From Ottowia massiliensis (GTDB lineage: Bacteria; Pseudomonadota; Gammaproteobacteria; Burkholderiales; Burkholderiaceae_C): 64,000 bases of DNA. Shown piece after piece: positions 26,173-34,307 of the stretch. The notes beneath the pieces are model-generated. The model was not told where the DNA came from and searched no databases. It saw only the letters and a list, made by a program, of their open reading frames with translations. A program made the position numbers and the translations under genes. Position 1 is the stretch's first letter; each line of letters begins with the position of its first letter. Location of the stretch: NCBI RefSeq assembly GCF_900240305.1, contig NZ_LT964854.1, positions 1,488,001 to 1,552,000 on the forward strand. The letters run 5' to 3'.

Positions 26173-27111
26173 ATGAGCACACCCGTCCCTTCCCTGGACG
26201 ACCACGACGGCAAGATCTGGCTGGACGGCCAGCTGGTGGACTGGCGTGAAGCCAAGGTCCACGTGCTCACCCACACCCTGCACTATGGCTGTGGCGTGTT
26301 TGAAGGCGTGCGCGCCTATGAAACCGCCAGCGGCACGGCCATCTTCCGCCTGCCGGAGCACACCCGCCGGCTGTTCAACAGCGCCAAGGTGCTGCGCATA
26401 CAAATGCCTTTCACCGAAGAGCAAGTCAATGAGGCGCAAAAGCAGGTCATCCGCGCCAATGGCCTGAAAAGCGGCTACATCCGCCCGCTGGTGTGGCTGG
26501 GTTCCGAAAAACTGGGCGTCAGCCCCAGGGGCAACAAGGTGCATGTGATGGTGGCGGCCTGGCCCTGGGGCGCCTACCTGGGCGCTGATGGCCTGGCGCG
26601 CGGCATCCGCGTCAAGACCAGCAGCTACGCGCGCCACCATGTGAACATCACCATGACGCAGGCCAAGGCGGTGAGCAACTACACCAATTCCATCCTCGCC
26701 AACATGGAGGCCACGGACGATGGCTATGACGAGGCGCTGCTGCTGGACACGGCGGGCTTCGTGAGCGAAGGCTCGGGCGAGAACGTCTTCATCGTCAAGG
26801 ATGGCGTGATTTACACGCCCGATTTGTCCGCCGGGGCGCTCAACGGCATCACGCGCAACACGGTGTTCCATATCGCCAAAGACCTGGGGCTGGAAGTAGT
26901 GCAAAAGCGCATCACGCGCGATGAGGTGTATATCGCCGACGAAGCCTTTTTCACGGGCACGGCGGCGGAAGTCACGCCCATCCGCGAGCTGGACCGCGTG
27001 ACGCTGGGCGCAGGCCAGCGCGGGCCGGTGACGGAAAAAATCCAGAGCGCCTTCTTCGACATCGTGGGCGGCAAAAACGCCCGTTACGCCCACTGGCTGA
27101 GCGCCGTCTGA
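26173..27111 (+). CDS. ilvE: Branched-chain amino acid aminotransferase IlvE
   Basis: PLP-dependent class IV aminotransferase performing the last step of Val, Leu and Ile synthesis. 312 residues. Seen: HTLHYGCGVFEGVRAYE near the N-terminus, the PLP-lysine region MTQAKAVSNYTNSILA (near 165), EALLLDTAGFVSEGSGENVF, the GITRNTV phosphate-binding segment and FFTGTAAEVTPI. ATG 26173 has AAGGACA upstream and begins the normal protein; the open frame further upstream is not coding-like. Confidence 0.95.
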   Translation: MSTPVPSLDDHDGKIWLDGQLVDWREAKVHVLTHTLHYGCGVFEGVRAYETASGTAIFRLPEHTRRLFNSAKVLRIQMPFTEEQVNEAQKQVIRANGLKSGYIRPLVWLGSEKLGVSPRGNKVHVMVAAWPWGAYLGADGLARGIRVKTSSYARHHVNITMTQAKAVSNYTNSILANMEATDDGYDEALLLDTAGFVSEGSGENVFIVKDGVIYTPDLSAGALNGITRNTVFHIAKDLGLEVVQKRITRDEVYIADEAFFTGTAAEVTPIRELDRVTLGAGQRGPVTEKIQSAFFDIVGGKNARYAHWLSAV

Positions 27112-27135
27112 CCCCCTTGCCGGAGCGCCCAAGCC

Positions 27136-27354
27136 ATGAGCCAGATCGCCACGCCCGAAGTCGTCGAGCTGTCCGTTGCCGACCTCAGCCACGAAGGCAG
27201 CACCTGCTGCCCCAACCCCAAGGCCAACATGCAGCTGTGGAACATGCACCCGCGCGTGTACCTGGACCTCTCGCACCAGCGCGAGGCGCACTGCGCTTAT
27301 TGCGGGCGCATCTACCGCCTCAAGGAGGGAGAGGTTTTCAAAAGCGGGCACTGA
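27136..27354 (+). CDS. Zinc-finger CHCC-type small protein
   Basis: 72 residues with the C-terminal zf-CHCC pattern: Cys, His and CAYCGRIYRL, related to the zinc domain of the complex I accessory subunit NDUFS6. Bacterial members are small, common in Betaproteobacteria and functionally uncharacterised. It lies 24 bases after ilvE and is probably cotranscribed with it. Bound zinc is inferred from the Cys/His set (H53, C54 nearby, C57, plus an upstream Cys pair). Confidence 0.85.
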   Translation: MSQIATPEVVELSVADLSHEGSTCCPNPKANMQLWNMHPRVYLDLSHQREAHCAYCGRIYRLKEGEVFKSGH

Positions 27355-27389
27355 AAGCTCCCGGCATGCGGCATCGCGCCTCAGAAATA

Positions 27390-27466
27390 GGAGCAAATTC
27401 AGGCTATAAAAAACGGCTCTTGCGCACATTTGGCGGGGACTTCCAGCTATGAATCAAGGAGCAAAA
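27390..27466 (+). repeat. Interspersed repeat, copy R9
   Basis: From GGAGCAAAT to GGAGCAAAA with the variant core CGGGGACTTCCAGCTATGAA, most like R2 and R3. Confidence 0.88.
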
Positions 27467-27589
27467 ATCCCCTGCCATGGCGCGGTTTCTGCGGCCCGGT
27501 TTCCGGGCCGTTTTCAAAAGCGCCCCAACCTCATCCGCCCGTCACCCCGCCGCCGCAGCGCCCCTGCGGCGGCATTTTTGTGAAATCAA

Positions 27590-29458
27590 TTGCAAGCAAG
27601 CCAGGCTCCTGCCCCCGCACCTGCCGACGCAGACGCTGCCGCGCTTTCTGCCGCGCTGGCGCAAGTCACCATCGTCATGGTCAGCTACAACAGCGCGCAC
27701 TGCTTTGCGCGGCAGGGCGCGCTGCTGCGTGCGTGCCCGCATGTCATCGTGGTGGACAACGGCAGCGACGACGGCTCGGCGCAGCAAGTCAGCCGCCACC
27801 TACCGCAGGCGCGCGTGCTGGCGCTGCCGCGCAACCTGGGCTTTGGCGCGGCCAACAACCGGGGGCTGGCGCAGGTGGCCACGCCCTTTGCCTTGCTGCT
27901 CAATCCCGACTGCGACATGCAGCCGCAGGCCATTGCCGCCCTGCTGGAAGCCGCCCGCCGTTGGCCGGACGCCGCCATCGTCGCCCCCCAGCTGGTGGAA
28001 GCGGGCGGCGGCGCGGAGGTGAACTACCGCTTTGCCCTGACCGACTGGCCTGCCAGGGGCGCGGGCGCCGTGGGCGAGTGCTGCGTGGGCTTTGTTTGCG
28101 GCGCGGCCATGCTCTGGCGCATGGAGCGTTTTACCGACGTGGGCTGGTTTGACGAGCGCTTTTTTCTCTACTACGAAGACGATGACTTGTGCCTGCGCCT
28201 GAAGCAGGCCCGGCGGCCCATGATCATTGCGCCGCAGGTGCGGGCGCGCCACCGCTCGCGCGGCTCGGTGCGGGGCCAGCGCCCCTGGCGGGCCGAATAT
28301 CTGCGCGGTTACCACCACGCACAGTCGAAACTCATTTTTTCGGGCCGCCACATGGGGCAGGCACAAGCTCTGCGCCTGCGCTGGCGGCTGCTGCTGGGCA
28401 CGGCCCTTTCGCTGCCAGTGCGCCTGCTGCTGCCCAAGCCGGGCCTGGTGGCCCGCATGTGGGGCCGCCTGCGCGGCGCCTGGGACTGGCGCTGGCAGTG
28501 CGGCCTGCTGTCGCTTGCTGCTCCGGCGCAGCCTTCCAACCACGATCACGAATCCGACATGCCACAAGCCCTCACGCTGCATCGCAACCTGGCGCCAGAC
28601 CAGGCCTTCGTTCCGCAGGCGGGTCACGTTCCCGATCGCGCAGCCTCCGCCTTTGACGCGCCGCGCTGGAGCGAGCCGCCGCTGGGCAAGGGCACGCTGT
28701 GCATTGCCGTGCTCACGCTCAATGAAGAGCGCCATATCGAAAACTGCCTGCGCAGCGCCGCCTTTGCCGACCAGGTGGTGGTGGTGGACAGCGGCTCTAC
28801 CGACCAGACTTGCGCCATTGCCGAGCGCATGGGCGCGCAAATCGTGCACCGGCCCGACTGGCGCGGCTTTGGCCCCCAGCGCAACCACCAGATTGCCGCC
28901 TGCCAGGCCGAATACATCTTCTTTCTGGATGCCGACGAAGAAATCGGCCCCGATCTGCGCGCTGAAATCCAGGCCGTGGCCGCCAGCGGCGACGACGCCA
29001 TTTGGGAAGTGCTGTGGGAGCAGGTGGCCTATGGGCGGCCGCTGACGCTGATGAAATCCACCGGCGGCGTGGTGCGCCTGTTCAAAACCGCCTCGCTGCT
29101 GCGCTATGAAGGCGCGGTGCATGAGCACGCCGTCACGCGCGCCGGCCTGCCGCACCGCCTGCTCAAGGCCAAGCTGCTGCACCACTCGCGCGAAACCGTG
29201 CGCGGCAGTCTGGAAAAGCTCACGCAATACGCCATGCTAGGCGCGGCCAAGCGTGCGCGCCAGGGCAAAAAGGGCGGCGTGCTGCGCGGGTTGGGATCGG
29301 CCTTGTCCATTTTCTTGCGCCTTTACGTGCTGCGGCGCGGCTTTCTGTGCGGCGGCGAAGGCTTTCTCTTTTGCTACATCGTGGCGCAGGAGTCGTTCTT
29401 CCGCTATGCCGCGCTCAAATACGATGCCGCGCACCTGACCGAGTGCGTGCGCCGCTGA
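27590..29458 (+). CDS. Two-domain family 2 glycosyltransferase (fusion of WbbL/RfbF-like and WaaE-like domains)
   Basis: 622 residues in one open frame. The first GT2 domain (about 25-300) has VMVSYNSAHC, VDNGSDDGS, NPDCD as DxD and FDERFFLYYEDDDLCLRL, the pattern of rhamnosyltransferase-like GT2 enzymes. A linker of about 60 residues follows. The second GT2 domain (about 365-600) has VLTLNEERHIENCL, VDSGSTDQT, DWRGFGPQRNHQI and FFLDADEEI, as in the WaaE/KdtX core glucosyltransferase family. TTG 27590 is the only start that keeps the whole first domain, and it has no good ribosome binding site. ATG 28559 could start the second domain separately. It overlaps the O-antigen ligase gene (TGATG), so a role in LPS core or O-antigen assembly is likely. 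Confidence 0.82.
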   Translation: MQASQAPAPAPADADAAALSAALAQVTIVMVSYNSAHCFARQGALLRACPHVIVVDNGSDDGSAQQVSRHLPQARVLALPRNLGFGAANNRGLAQVATPFALLLNPDCDMQPQAIAALLEAARRWPDAAIVAPQLVEAGGGAEVNYRFALTDWPARGAGAVGECCVGFVCGAAMLWRMERFTDVGWFDERFFLYYEDDDLCLRLKQARRPMIIAPQVRARHRSRGSVRGQRPWRAEYLRGYHHAQSKLIFSGRHMGQAQALRLRWRLLLGTALSLPVRLLLPKPGLVARMWGRLRGAWDWRWQCGLLSLAAPAQPSNHDHESDMPQALTLHRNLAPDQAFVPQAGHVPDRAASAFDAPRWSEPPLGKGTLCIAVLTLNEERHIENCLRSAAFADQVVVVDSGSTDQTCAIAERMGAQIVHRPDWRGFGPQRNHQIAACQAEYIFFLDADEEIGPDLRAEIQAVAASGDDAIWEVLWEQVAYGRPLTLMKSTGGVVRLFKTASLLRYEGAVHEHAVTRAGLPHRLLKAKLLHHSRETVRGSLEKLTQYAMLGAAKRARQGKKGGVLRGLGSALSIFLRLYVLRRGFLCGGEGFLFCYIVAQESFFRYAALKYDAAHLTECVRR

Positions 29459-30765
29459 TGCCGCCCCTGCGCCGCGCCCTGGAAAAAAGCATTCCCGCCG
29501 GCATCCGGCTGGGCGCTTTCATGGTGCCGGGGCTGGCTTTGTGGCTGCCTTCGGGCTATTCGTGGGGCGCGGCATGGCTGCTGCTGCTGGCCTTGCTCAC
29601 CTGGCCGCAGTGGCGGCGCGCCCGCGTGGCGGCCAGCACCTGGGCGCTGGCGGCGGCCATGTGCGGCATGGCCTGCTACTTTCTGGCTGAAACCGGCCTG
29701 CAAGGCAGCGCGGCGCTGGACCGCCCGGCCAAATACATCGCCGCGCTGCCGTGCCTGTTCATGCTGGCCTGGCGCGGCCCCAGCGTGGCGGCGCTGTGGG
29801 GCGGCATGGCCGCCGGGGCCTGGGGCGCGGGCGGCATTGCCCTGTGGCAAACCTTTGTTCAGCGCCTGCCCCGCGCCACGGGCTACACCAACGCCATCCA
29901 GTATGGCGACCTCAGCCTGCTGCTGGGCCTGTTGTGTCTGCTGGGCCTGGCCGCGCTTTGGCAGACGTGGCCGCGCTGGCAGCGCGCCGCGCTGGCAGGC
30001 GGCGCTTTCATGGGGCTGCTGGCCTCGCTGCTGTCGCAAACGCGCGGCGGCTGGCTGGCGCTGGCGCTGCTGCTGCCCGTGCTGGCCGCACTGATGGCGC
30101 GCCACCTGCCCGCGCGCGCGCTCAAGGCCAGCGCCGCTGCTTTGCTCGCGGGGCTGGCCGCCCTCGCGCTCACCCTGCAAACGCCTTTGCTGGAGCGTAT
30201 GGAAACCGCTGCGCAGGAAACGCAGCAATTCATGGAAACCGAGCAGGCCGATACCTCCGTGGGCCATCGCTTTGCGCACTGGCAAATGGCCTGGCGCATG
30301 GGTCTGCAAAAACCCCTGTGGGGCTGGGGCCGCGCGGGTTATGAACGGGAAAAGCAGGCCCTCGTCGAACGCGGCCAGGCACCGCCCTCGGTGCTGCGCT
30401 TCAGCCATGCCCACAATGAAGTGCTGGATGCTTTCGTGCGCCGGGGGTTGGCGGGCGCGCTCGCCGTGCTGGTTTTCTACGCCGTGCCGCTGGCCGTGTT
30501 CTGGCCCACCCGCGCGCGGCAGCAGGCCGCTCCTGCCGCCGCTCGCCGCCGCGTCTTTACCCTGCGGCTGGCGGGCGTCGCCCTCGTCATGGCTTACATG
30601 GGCTTTGGCCTGACACAGGTCTTTTTTTCGCATAACAGCGGCAATCTGTTCTATCTGTTCATGCTGGCCTTGCTGCACGGCGCGCTGCTGGAGCTGGCGC
30701 GGGCATCCAATCAGGTGCAGTCCAATGGTTGCCAGTGGCGCATGCAGCGCGCTTTGCCTGCTTGA
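29458..30765 (+). CDS. waaL: O-antigen ligase family protein (WaaL/Wzy_C)
   Basis: 435 residues with about 11-12 transmembrane helices and a large periplasmic loop (about 265-345). The loop ends in SHAHNEVLDAFVRRGLAG, matching the conserved His region of WaaL, and SQTRGGWLALAL is the Wzy_C core motif. Such enzymes transfer undecaprenyl-linked O-antigen onto lipid A-core at the periplasmic face. They cannot be told from Wzy polymerases or PglL by eye. Context (two-domain glycosyltransferase, Wzm/Wzt nearby) favours ligase. The start overlaps the preceding stop. Confidence 0.82.
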   Translation: MPPLRRALEKSIPAGIRLGAFMVPGLALWLPSGYSWGAAWLLLLALLTWPQWRRARVAASTWALAAAMCGMACYFLAETGLQGSAALDRPAKYIAALPCLFMLAWRGPSVAALWGGMAAGAWGAGGIALWQTFVQRLPRATGYTNAIQYGDLSLLLGLLCLLGLAALWQTWPRWQRAALAGGAFMGLLASLLSQTRGGWLALALLLPVLAALMARHLPARALKASAAALLAGLAALALTLQTPLLERMETAAQETQQFMETEQADTSVGHRFAHWQMAWRMGLQKPLWGWGRAGYEREKQALVERGQAPPSVLRFSHAHNEVLDAFVRRGLAGALAVLVFYAVPLAVFWPTRARQQAAPAAARRRVFTLRLAGVALVMAYMGFGLTQVFFSHNSGNLFYLFMLALLHGALLELARASNQVQSNGCQWRMQRALPA

Positions 30766-30983
30766 GTCAGCCGCTCTGGCTGGATAGGGGCGCCCCAGCT
30801 TTGACAGAGAGGCATGCGCCAAGCGTGCCTGCTCAAGGCGCTGGTTTGAGCGTCAAGGCAGATGGTCTCTTGATGGAATCAGCGCCGCAAATCGCTTTTC
30901 AGAAGCCAGAACGATCCGTCTGTTGTCATGAGGCTATTCGGAATACACGCGTATTGAAACAGCAGGCTCCGTGCTAGACTTGC

Positions 30984-31002
30984 GCAAATGCAATTCATTT
31001 GC
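30984..31002 (+). promoter_or_regulatory. Candidate Fur box upstream of the tonB region
   Basis: A 19-base perfect dyad: GCAAATG, CAATT, CATTTGC. It matches the Fur consensus GATAATGATAATCATTATC at 13 of 19 positions in my alignment. It lies four bases after a TTGAAA...TAGACT promoter-like pair (30954-30980) and upstream of a tiny frame and tonB-exbB-exbD-hemP, all expected to be iron-regulated. Confidence 0.7.
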
Positions 31003-31037
31003 ATTAAATGTCTTCTCTTCCTGATGGAGCCTGCGGC

Positions 31038-31115
31038 ATGACTTCCACTCTTTTCGCTCTGACTGGCGGCCTGGCGTTTGTGCTGGGATCGCTGGTGTGG
31101 GTGTTCAAGCGCTGA
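31038..31115 (+). CDS. Tiny membrane-protein-like reading frame (25 aa)
   Basis: MTSTLFALTGG followed by a single hydrophobic helix ending VWVFKR, i.e. a potential one-pass microprotein. ATG 31038 has GGAG nine bases upstream. It sits between the Fur box and a terminator that precedes tonB. Too short to be sure of expression; it could also be a leader peptide. Confidence 0.4.
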   Translation: MTSTLFALTGGLAFVLGSLVWVFKR

Positions 31116-31166
31116 AAAGCCGTTTTTTTGGGGCAGAAGGCGCGCCTGCTGGCGGAACGAAATCAA

Positions 31167-31172
31167 TATAAT
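31167..31172 (+). promoter_or_regulatory. Candidate -10 box (TATAAT) for tonB
   Basis: A perfect TATAAT in an AT-rich patch 127 bases before tonB. No convincing -35 at the right distance. The surrounding 31159-31177 also shows weak dyad symmetry. Confidence 0.3.
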
Positions 31173-31251
31173 TTCTCGTTTACGTTTCAAAATCCACGCT
31201 TTAGCCTGCTGCCGTTCTTGAAGCGATGAGCGGCGCGTCAAAGTGTGTTCA

Positions 31252-31276
31252 AGAGTGCGCAGCCGCACTCTTTTTT
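31252..31276 (+). terminator. Rho-independent terminator/attenuator before tonB
   Basis: Eight-base-pair stem AGAGTGCG/CGCACTCT with a CAGC loop followed by six T, ending 23 bases before the tonB start. Confidence 0.7.
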
Positions 31277-31298
31277 GTAGCTGCGCTTTTCCCTTTCT

Positions 31299-32099
31299 AT
31301 GAGTGATTCCAATCCATTCGCACAGCCAATGGAGCTTGGCCGCGATTTGCTGGTGGCTGGCATTGTGGTGCTGGCGCACGGCGGTGCGCTTTGGGCCGTG
31401 CAGCGCGGCCGGGAGCGCCCGCCGCTGGAGCCGCCCAGGGTGCCGGTCATTGCCGCTGAGCTGATCACGGCGGCGGTGCCCATCATTGAGGAGGTGCCGC
31501 CTTCTCTGCCGGATCCGCCCGCGCCAACGCCGCCCAAGCCGCCGCCGCCTGCTCCCCCGCCGCCCGAGCCGCCGCCGCCGAAACCACCCAAGCCCAACCC
31601 CAAACCGCCGAAAAAACAGCCCGCGCCGCCCAAGCCAGCGCCTGTGCCTGCGCCGTTGCCAGTGGCGGATGCCTCGCCCACGGCCATGTCAGTGCCGCCT
31701 GCGCCTGCGGAAAACGTCCAGCCCGATCCGGAGCCAGCGCCGCCCGTTGCATATTCCGGGCCGCCGGGGCCGCCTGGGCCGCCCTCTGGCACATCCGGCT
31801 CTGGAGAGCCGCATGTGACGCTGCCTTCCAGCAAGGCTTCCTACCTGAATAACCCGAGACCGCAATACCCTCCCATGAGCAAGCGGTTGGGCGAAACGGG
31901 AACGGTCATGCTCAAAGTGCTGGTCGGCGCCGATGGCACCGCCAAGGACGTCCTCATTCACAAATCCAGCGGCTTCGAGCGGCTGGATGTGGCAGCCCTG
32001 GAAGCCGTCCGCAAATGGCGTTTCGTGCCCGGCACCCGCTTGGGCGTGCCGGAAGACATGTGGTTCAACGTCCCGGTGAAATGGGTGCTGAACGATTGA
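31299..32099 (+). CDS. tonB: Energy transducer TonB
   Basis: 266 residues. An N-terminal membrane anchor (about 16-35) is followed by a long periplasmic Pro/Lys-rich rod (about 55-125) and a Pro/Gly-rich spacer. The C-terminal TonB domain contains NPRPQYPPMSKRLGETGTV and DVAALEAVRKWRFVPG, the family signature. It transmits proton-motive force from ExbBD to outer-membrane iron, heme or B12 receptors. The His within the anchor is present (VVLAHGGALW). It is first of tonB-exbB-exbD-hemP. Confidence 0.95.
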   Translation: MSDSNPFAQPMELGRDLLVAGIVVLAHGGALWAVQRGRERPPLEPPRVPVIAAELITAAVPIIEEVPPSLPDPPAPTPPKPPPPAPPPPEPPPPKPPKPNPKPPKKQPAPPKPAPVPAPLPVADASPTAMSVPPAPAENVQPDPEPAPPVAYSGPPGPPGPPSGTSGSGEPHVTLPSSKASYLNNPRPQYPPMSKRLGETGTVMLKVLVGADGTAKDVLIHKSSGFERLDVAALEAVRKWRFVPGTRLGVPEDMWFNVPVKWVLND

Positions 32100-32133
32100 T
32101 CAATCTGAACAGTTTTATCTGGAGCAACAAGAA

Positions 32134-32850
32134 ATGAATTCCGAATTTGGCCTGATGCACCTCTGGGCGCAGGGCGACATCGTCACCCGCATCGTGTTCG
32201 TCATTCTGGCATCCATGTCCGTGCTGTCATGGTGCGTCATCATCATCAAGGGGCTGGGCATTCTGCGCGTGCAAGGGCAGGCCAGGAAGGTGCCTGGTTT
32301 CTGGCACAACGCTGACCTGGATGCCGCCCTGGGCAGCCTGGGAAGCGGCGCGGGCAACCCGTTCAAGCTTGTGGCGGAAGAAGGCCGAGAAGCCGCAGCC
32401 CACTATCGCGCCACCACGCCTCAGCTGCATGATTCGCTCGACATCAATGACTGGATACGCAGCGCGCTCAACCACAGCATCGACAACATCACGGCCCGCC
32501 TGCAATCGGGCCTGGTCGTCCTGGCCTCGGTCGGTTCCACCGCGCCATTCGTGGGGCTGTTTGGCACGGTTTGGGGCATTTATCACGCGCTCATGAGCAT
32601 CGGCCAGGCGGGTCAGGCCAGCATTGACAAGGTGGCCGGCCCCATTGGCGAGGCGCTCATCATGACCGGCTTTGGCCTAGCCGTGGCCATTCCTGCCGTG
32701 CTGGGCTACAACGTGCTGGTGCGCGGAAACAAGGCCATCCTGGGCCGCCTGCATCGCTTCGCGCATGACCTGCACGCCTTCTACATCACTGGCGCCCGGG
32801 TCACGGCCGCTTCGGTCGAAGGCAACATCATCCGCATGAAGAAAGCCTGA
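32134..32850 (+). CDS. exbB: Biopolymer transport protein ExbB
   Basis: 238-residue proton-channel subunit of the TonB complex, MotA/TolQ/ExbB family. Three helices: about 15-38, about 125-150 and about 168-190. The conserved channel regions STAPFVGLFGTVWGIYHAL and GEALIMTGFGLAVAIPAVLGYN are intact. ATG 32134 follows a ribosome binding site (TGGAGCAACAAGAA). It is followed by exbD after 11 bases. Confidence 0.95.
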   Translation: MNSEFGLMHLWAQGDIVTRIVFVILASMSVLSWCVIIIKGLGILRVQGQARKVPGFWHNADLDAALGSLGSGAGNPFKLVAEEGREAAAHYRATTPQLHDSLDINDWIRSALNHSIDNITARLQSGLVVLASVGSTAPFVGLFGTVWGIYHALMSIGQAGQASIDKVAGPIGEALIMTGFGLAVAIPAVLGYNVLVRGNKAILGRLHRFAHDLHAFYITGARVTAASVEGNIIRMKKA

Positions 32851-32861
32851 AGGAGAGCGCC

Positions 32862-33278
32862 GTGGCCGGACAAGTCAGCGACAACACCGATGAAGTCATG
32901 GGCGAGATCAACATGATCCCGTTCATTGATGTCATGCTGGTGCTGCTCATCGTCTTCATCATCACCGTTCCGGTGATGAAGCACTCCGTCACCATCGAGC
33001 TGCCCAAGGCCAGCAACGAGCCGGAAGACACCAAACCACAGACGCTCAGCCTGGCCGTGCAGGCAGATGGCGCGTATTTCATAGATGACGCTCCCGTGCC
33101 GGACGGCGAGCTTTCCAGCCTCTTTGCCAAGGCAGCCGCCAGAAATCCTCAGCCTGACTTGCACATTCGCGGCGATAAAGACGTGCGCTACGAACGCGTG
33201 GCGAAAGCCATGGCTGCCGCCCAGCAGGCTGGCCTGAAAAAGATAGGTTTCATCACCGAGCCAGAGAAGCAGCCCTGA
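32862..33278 (+). CDS. exbD: Biopolymer transport protein ExbD
   Basis: 138 residues with one N-terminal helix (about 20-40, MIPFIDVMLVLLIVFIITVP). This includes the essential membrane Asp in NMIPFIDVMLVLL. It is followed by a periplasmic domain with LHIRGDKDVRYERVAKAMAAAQ. It starts GTG 32862 behind AAGGAGAGC and completes the ExbBD motor. Confidence 0.94.
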   Translation: MAGQVSDNTDEVMGEINMIPFIDVMLVLLIVFIITVPVMKHSVTIELPKASNEPEDTKPQTLSLAVQADGAYFIDDAPVPDGELSSLFAKAAARNPQPDLHIRGDKDVRYERVAKAMAAAQQAGLKKIGFITEPEKQP

Positions 33279-33320
33279 GGGTGCTGCCTGCCTTTCCCAT
33301 CAGCCAAGGAGTCTTCAGCC

Positions 33321-33515
33321 ATGTCCTCGCCTCATGCCAGCGCCGCCGCTGTTGCAGGCAAGCCAGCCTCCCAGCCATCTGCGCCCGCCGCCGCCTTGGC
33401 TGCCATCCGCAGCGAGCAGCTTCTCCAGGGCCGCAAGCAGGTCGAAATCATCCATAACGGCGCGGTGTACCGCCTCCAGGCCACCCGGCAGGGAAAGCTC
33501 ATCCTGACCAAGTAG
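33321..33515 (+). CDS. hemP: Hemin uptake protein HemP
   Basis: 64 residues. The C-terminal half, SEQLLQGRKQVEIIHNGAVY followed by RLQATRQGKLILTK, is the HemP/HmuP family signature. In Burkholderiales HmuP is needed for heme-receptor expression and is commonly found in Fur-regulated heme operons. The N-terminal 25 residues are Ala/Pro/Ser-rich and probably disordered. Its place after exbD supports heme acquisition as the target of this TonB system. Confidence 0.9.
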   Translation: MSSPHASAAAVAGKPASQPSAPAAALAAIRSEQLLQGRKQVEIIHNGAVYRLQATRQGKLILTK

Positions 33516-33540
33516 GGCGAGGTTTCCGCCTTTCACTGAA

Positions 33541-33566
33541 AACGCCTCCTGCGGGAGGCGTTTTTC
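33541..33566 (+). terminator. Terminator after hemP
   Basis: Stem AACGCCTCC/GGAGGCGTT with a TGCG loop followed by five T, ending the tonB-exbB-exbD-hemP unit. Confidence 0.88.
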
Positions 33567-33605
33567 ATATGAAGCGGGAATTCCTGTCCTGCCAGATTTC
33601 TGACG

Positions 33606-33800
33606 TCAAGAAGCGCGCCAGCCCTGAAAATGATAGGACGGGCCGTCTTGCAGTGATTGACTTCGTTCAAAGCGCAGCGCGGCATGGCATGGATCGTCTT
33701 CTTGACCGCAGCCGTTCTGGACGATGAGCCATTCCGTTTTGTGTTCCGGCGCGCTGGCCGGCCATAGACCTTGCCAACAACATTGTTTTATGCAATTCAA
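33606..33800 (-). CDS. Hypothetical small protein (64 aa)
   Basis: The frame has a protein-like composition in its C-terminal two thirds (EWLIVQNGCGQEDDPCHAAL, then RFERSQSLQDG), with two Cys. There is no ribosome binding site at the first ATG, which overlaps the ohrR operator region. I do not recognise a family. It lies convergent to hemP. Could be spurious. Confidence 0.28.
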   Translation of the reverse strand: MNCIKQCCWQGLWPASAPEHKTEWLIVQNGCGQEDDPCHAALRFERSQSLQDGPSYHFQGWRAS

Positions 33801-33803
33801 TTG
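33793..33803 (+). promoter_or_regulatory. Candidate OhrR operator
   Basis: Palindrome CAATTCAATTG in the AT-rich region 34 bases before ohrR, with a second partly similar half (CAATTTGATTG, 33808-33818). OhrR boxes are AATT-centred inverted repeats, so autoregulation by OhrR is likely. Confidence 0.55.
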
Positions 33804-33836
33804 ACAGCAATTTGATTGCCAAAAATAATCCCCCTC

Positions 33837-34307
33837 ATGACTTCCGTCCCCTCCGACGAAACACAGCTGCTGGATCAGCAGCTGTGTTTTGCCGTTTATG
33901 CCGCCTCGCTGGCGCTCACGCGCCGCTACCAGCCGTTGCTCGGTGAGCTGGGGCTGACGTATCCGCAGTACATCACTCTCATGGCGCTGTGGGAGGAAGA
34001 CGGTATCAGTGTCTCTGCTTTGGGTGAGCGCGTGGCGCTGGATTCAGGCACCCTCACGCCGCTGCTCAAGCGCATGCAGGCCGCAGGCTGGTTGCAACGC
34101 CAGCGTGATGCGCAGGATGAGCGCCGCGTGCGCATTGTTTTGACCCCCGCAGGCCGGGCGCTGCGCGAGCGTGCGGCCCACGTGCCCGCCTGCATGCTGG
34201 CCGCCACCGGCCTGGCTCCATCCGAGGCGAGGGCGCTTGCTTCGCAATTGCACGCCCTGCGCCAGCAACTCGTTTCTTCAACCCCTGTCGAAAGGAAAAC
34301 ACCATGA
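33837..34307 (+). CDS. ohrR: Organic hydroperoxide-sensing MarR-family repressor OhrR
   Basis: 156 residues, MarR winged helix. The N-terminal LDQQLCFAVYAASLALTRRY carries the redox-sensing Cys at the position conserved in OhrR, and the wing contains RQRDAQDERRVRIVLTPAG. Oxidation of this Cys by organic peroxides releases the operator. ATG 33837 is preferred to TTG 33816. The stop overlaps the ohr ATG (ATGA), so regulator and enzyme are translationally coupled. Confidence 0.9.
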   Translation: MTSVPSDETQLLDQQLCFAVYAASLALTRRYQPLLGELGLTYPQYITLMALWEEDGISVSALGERVALDSGTLTPLLKRMQAAGWLQRQRDAQDERRVRIVLTPAGRALRERAAHVPACMLAATGLAPSEARALASQLHALRQQLVSSTPVERKTP

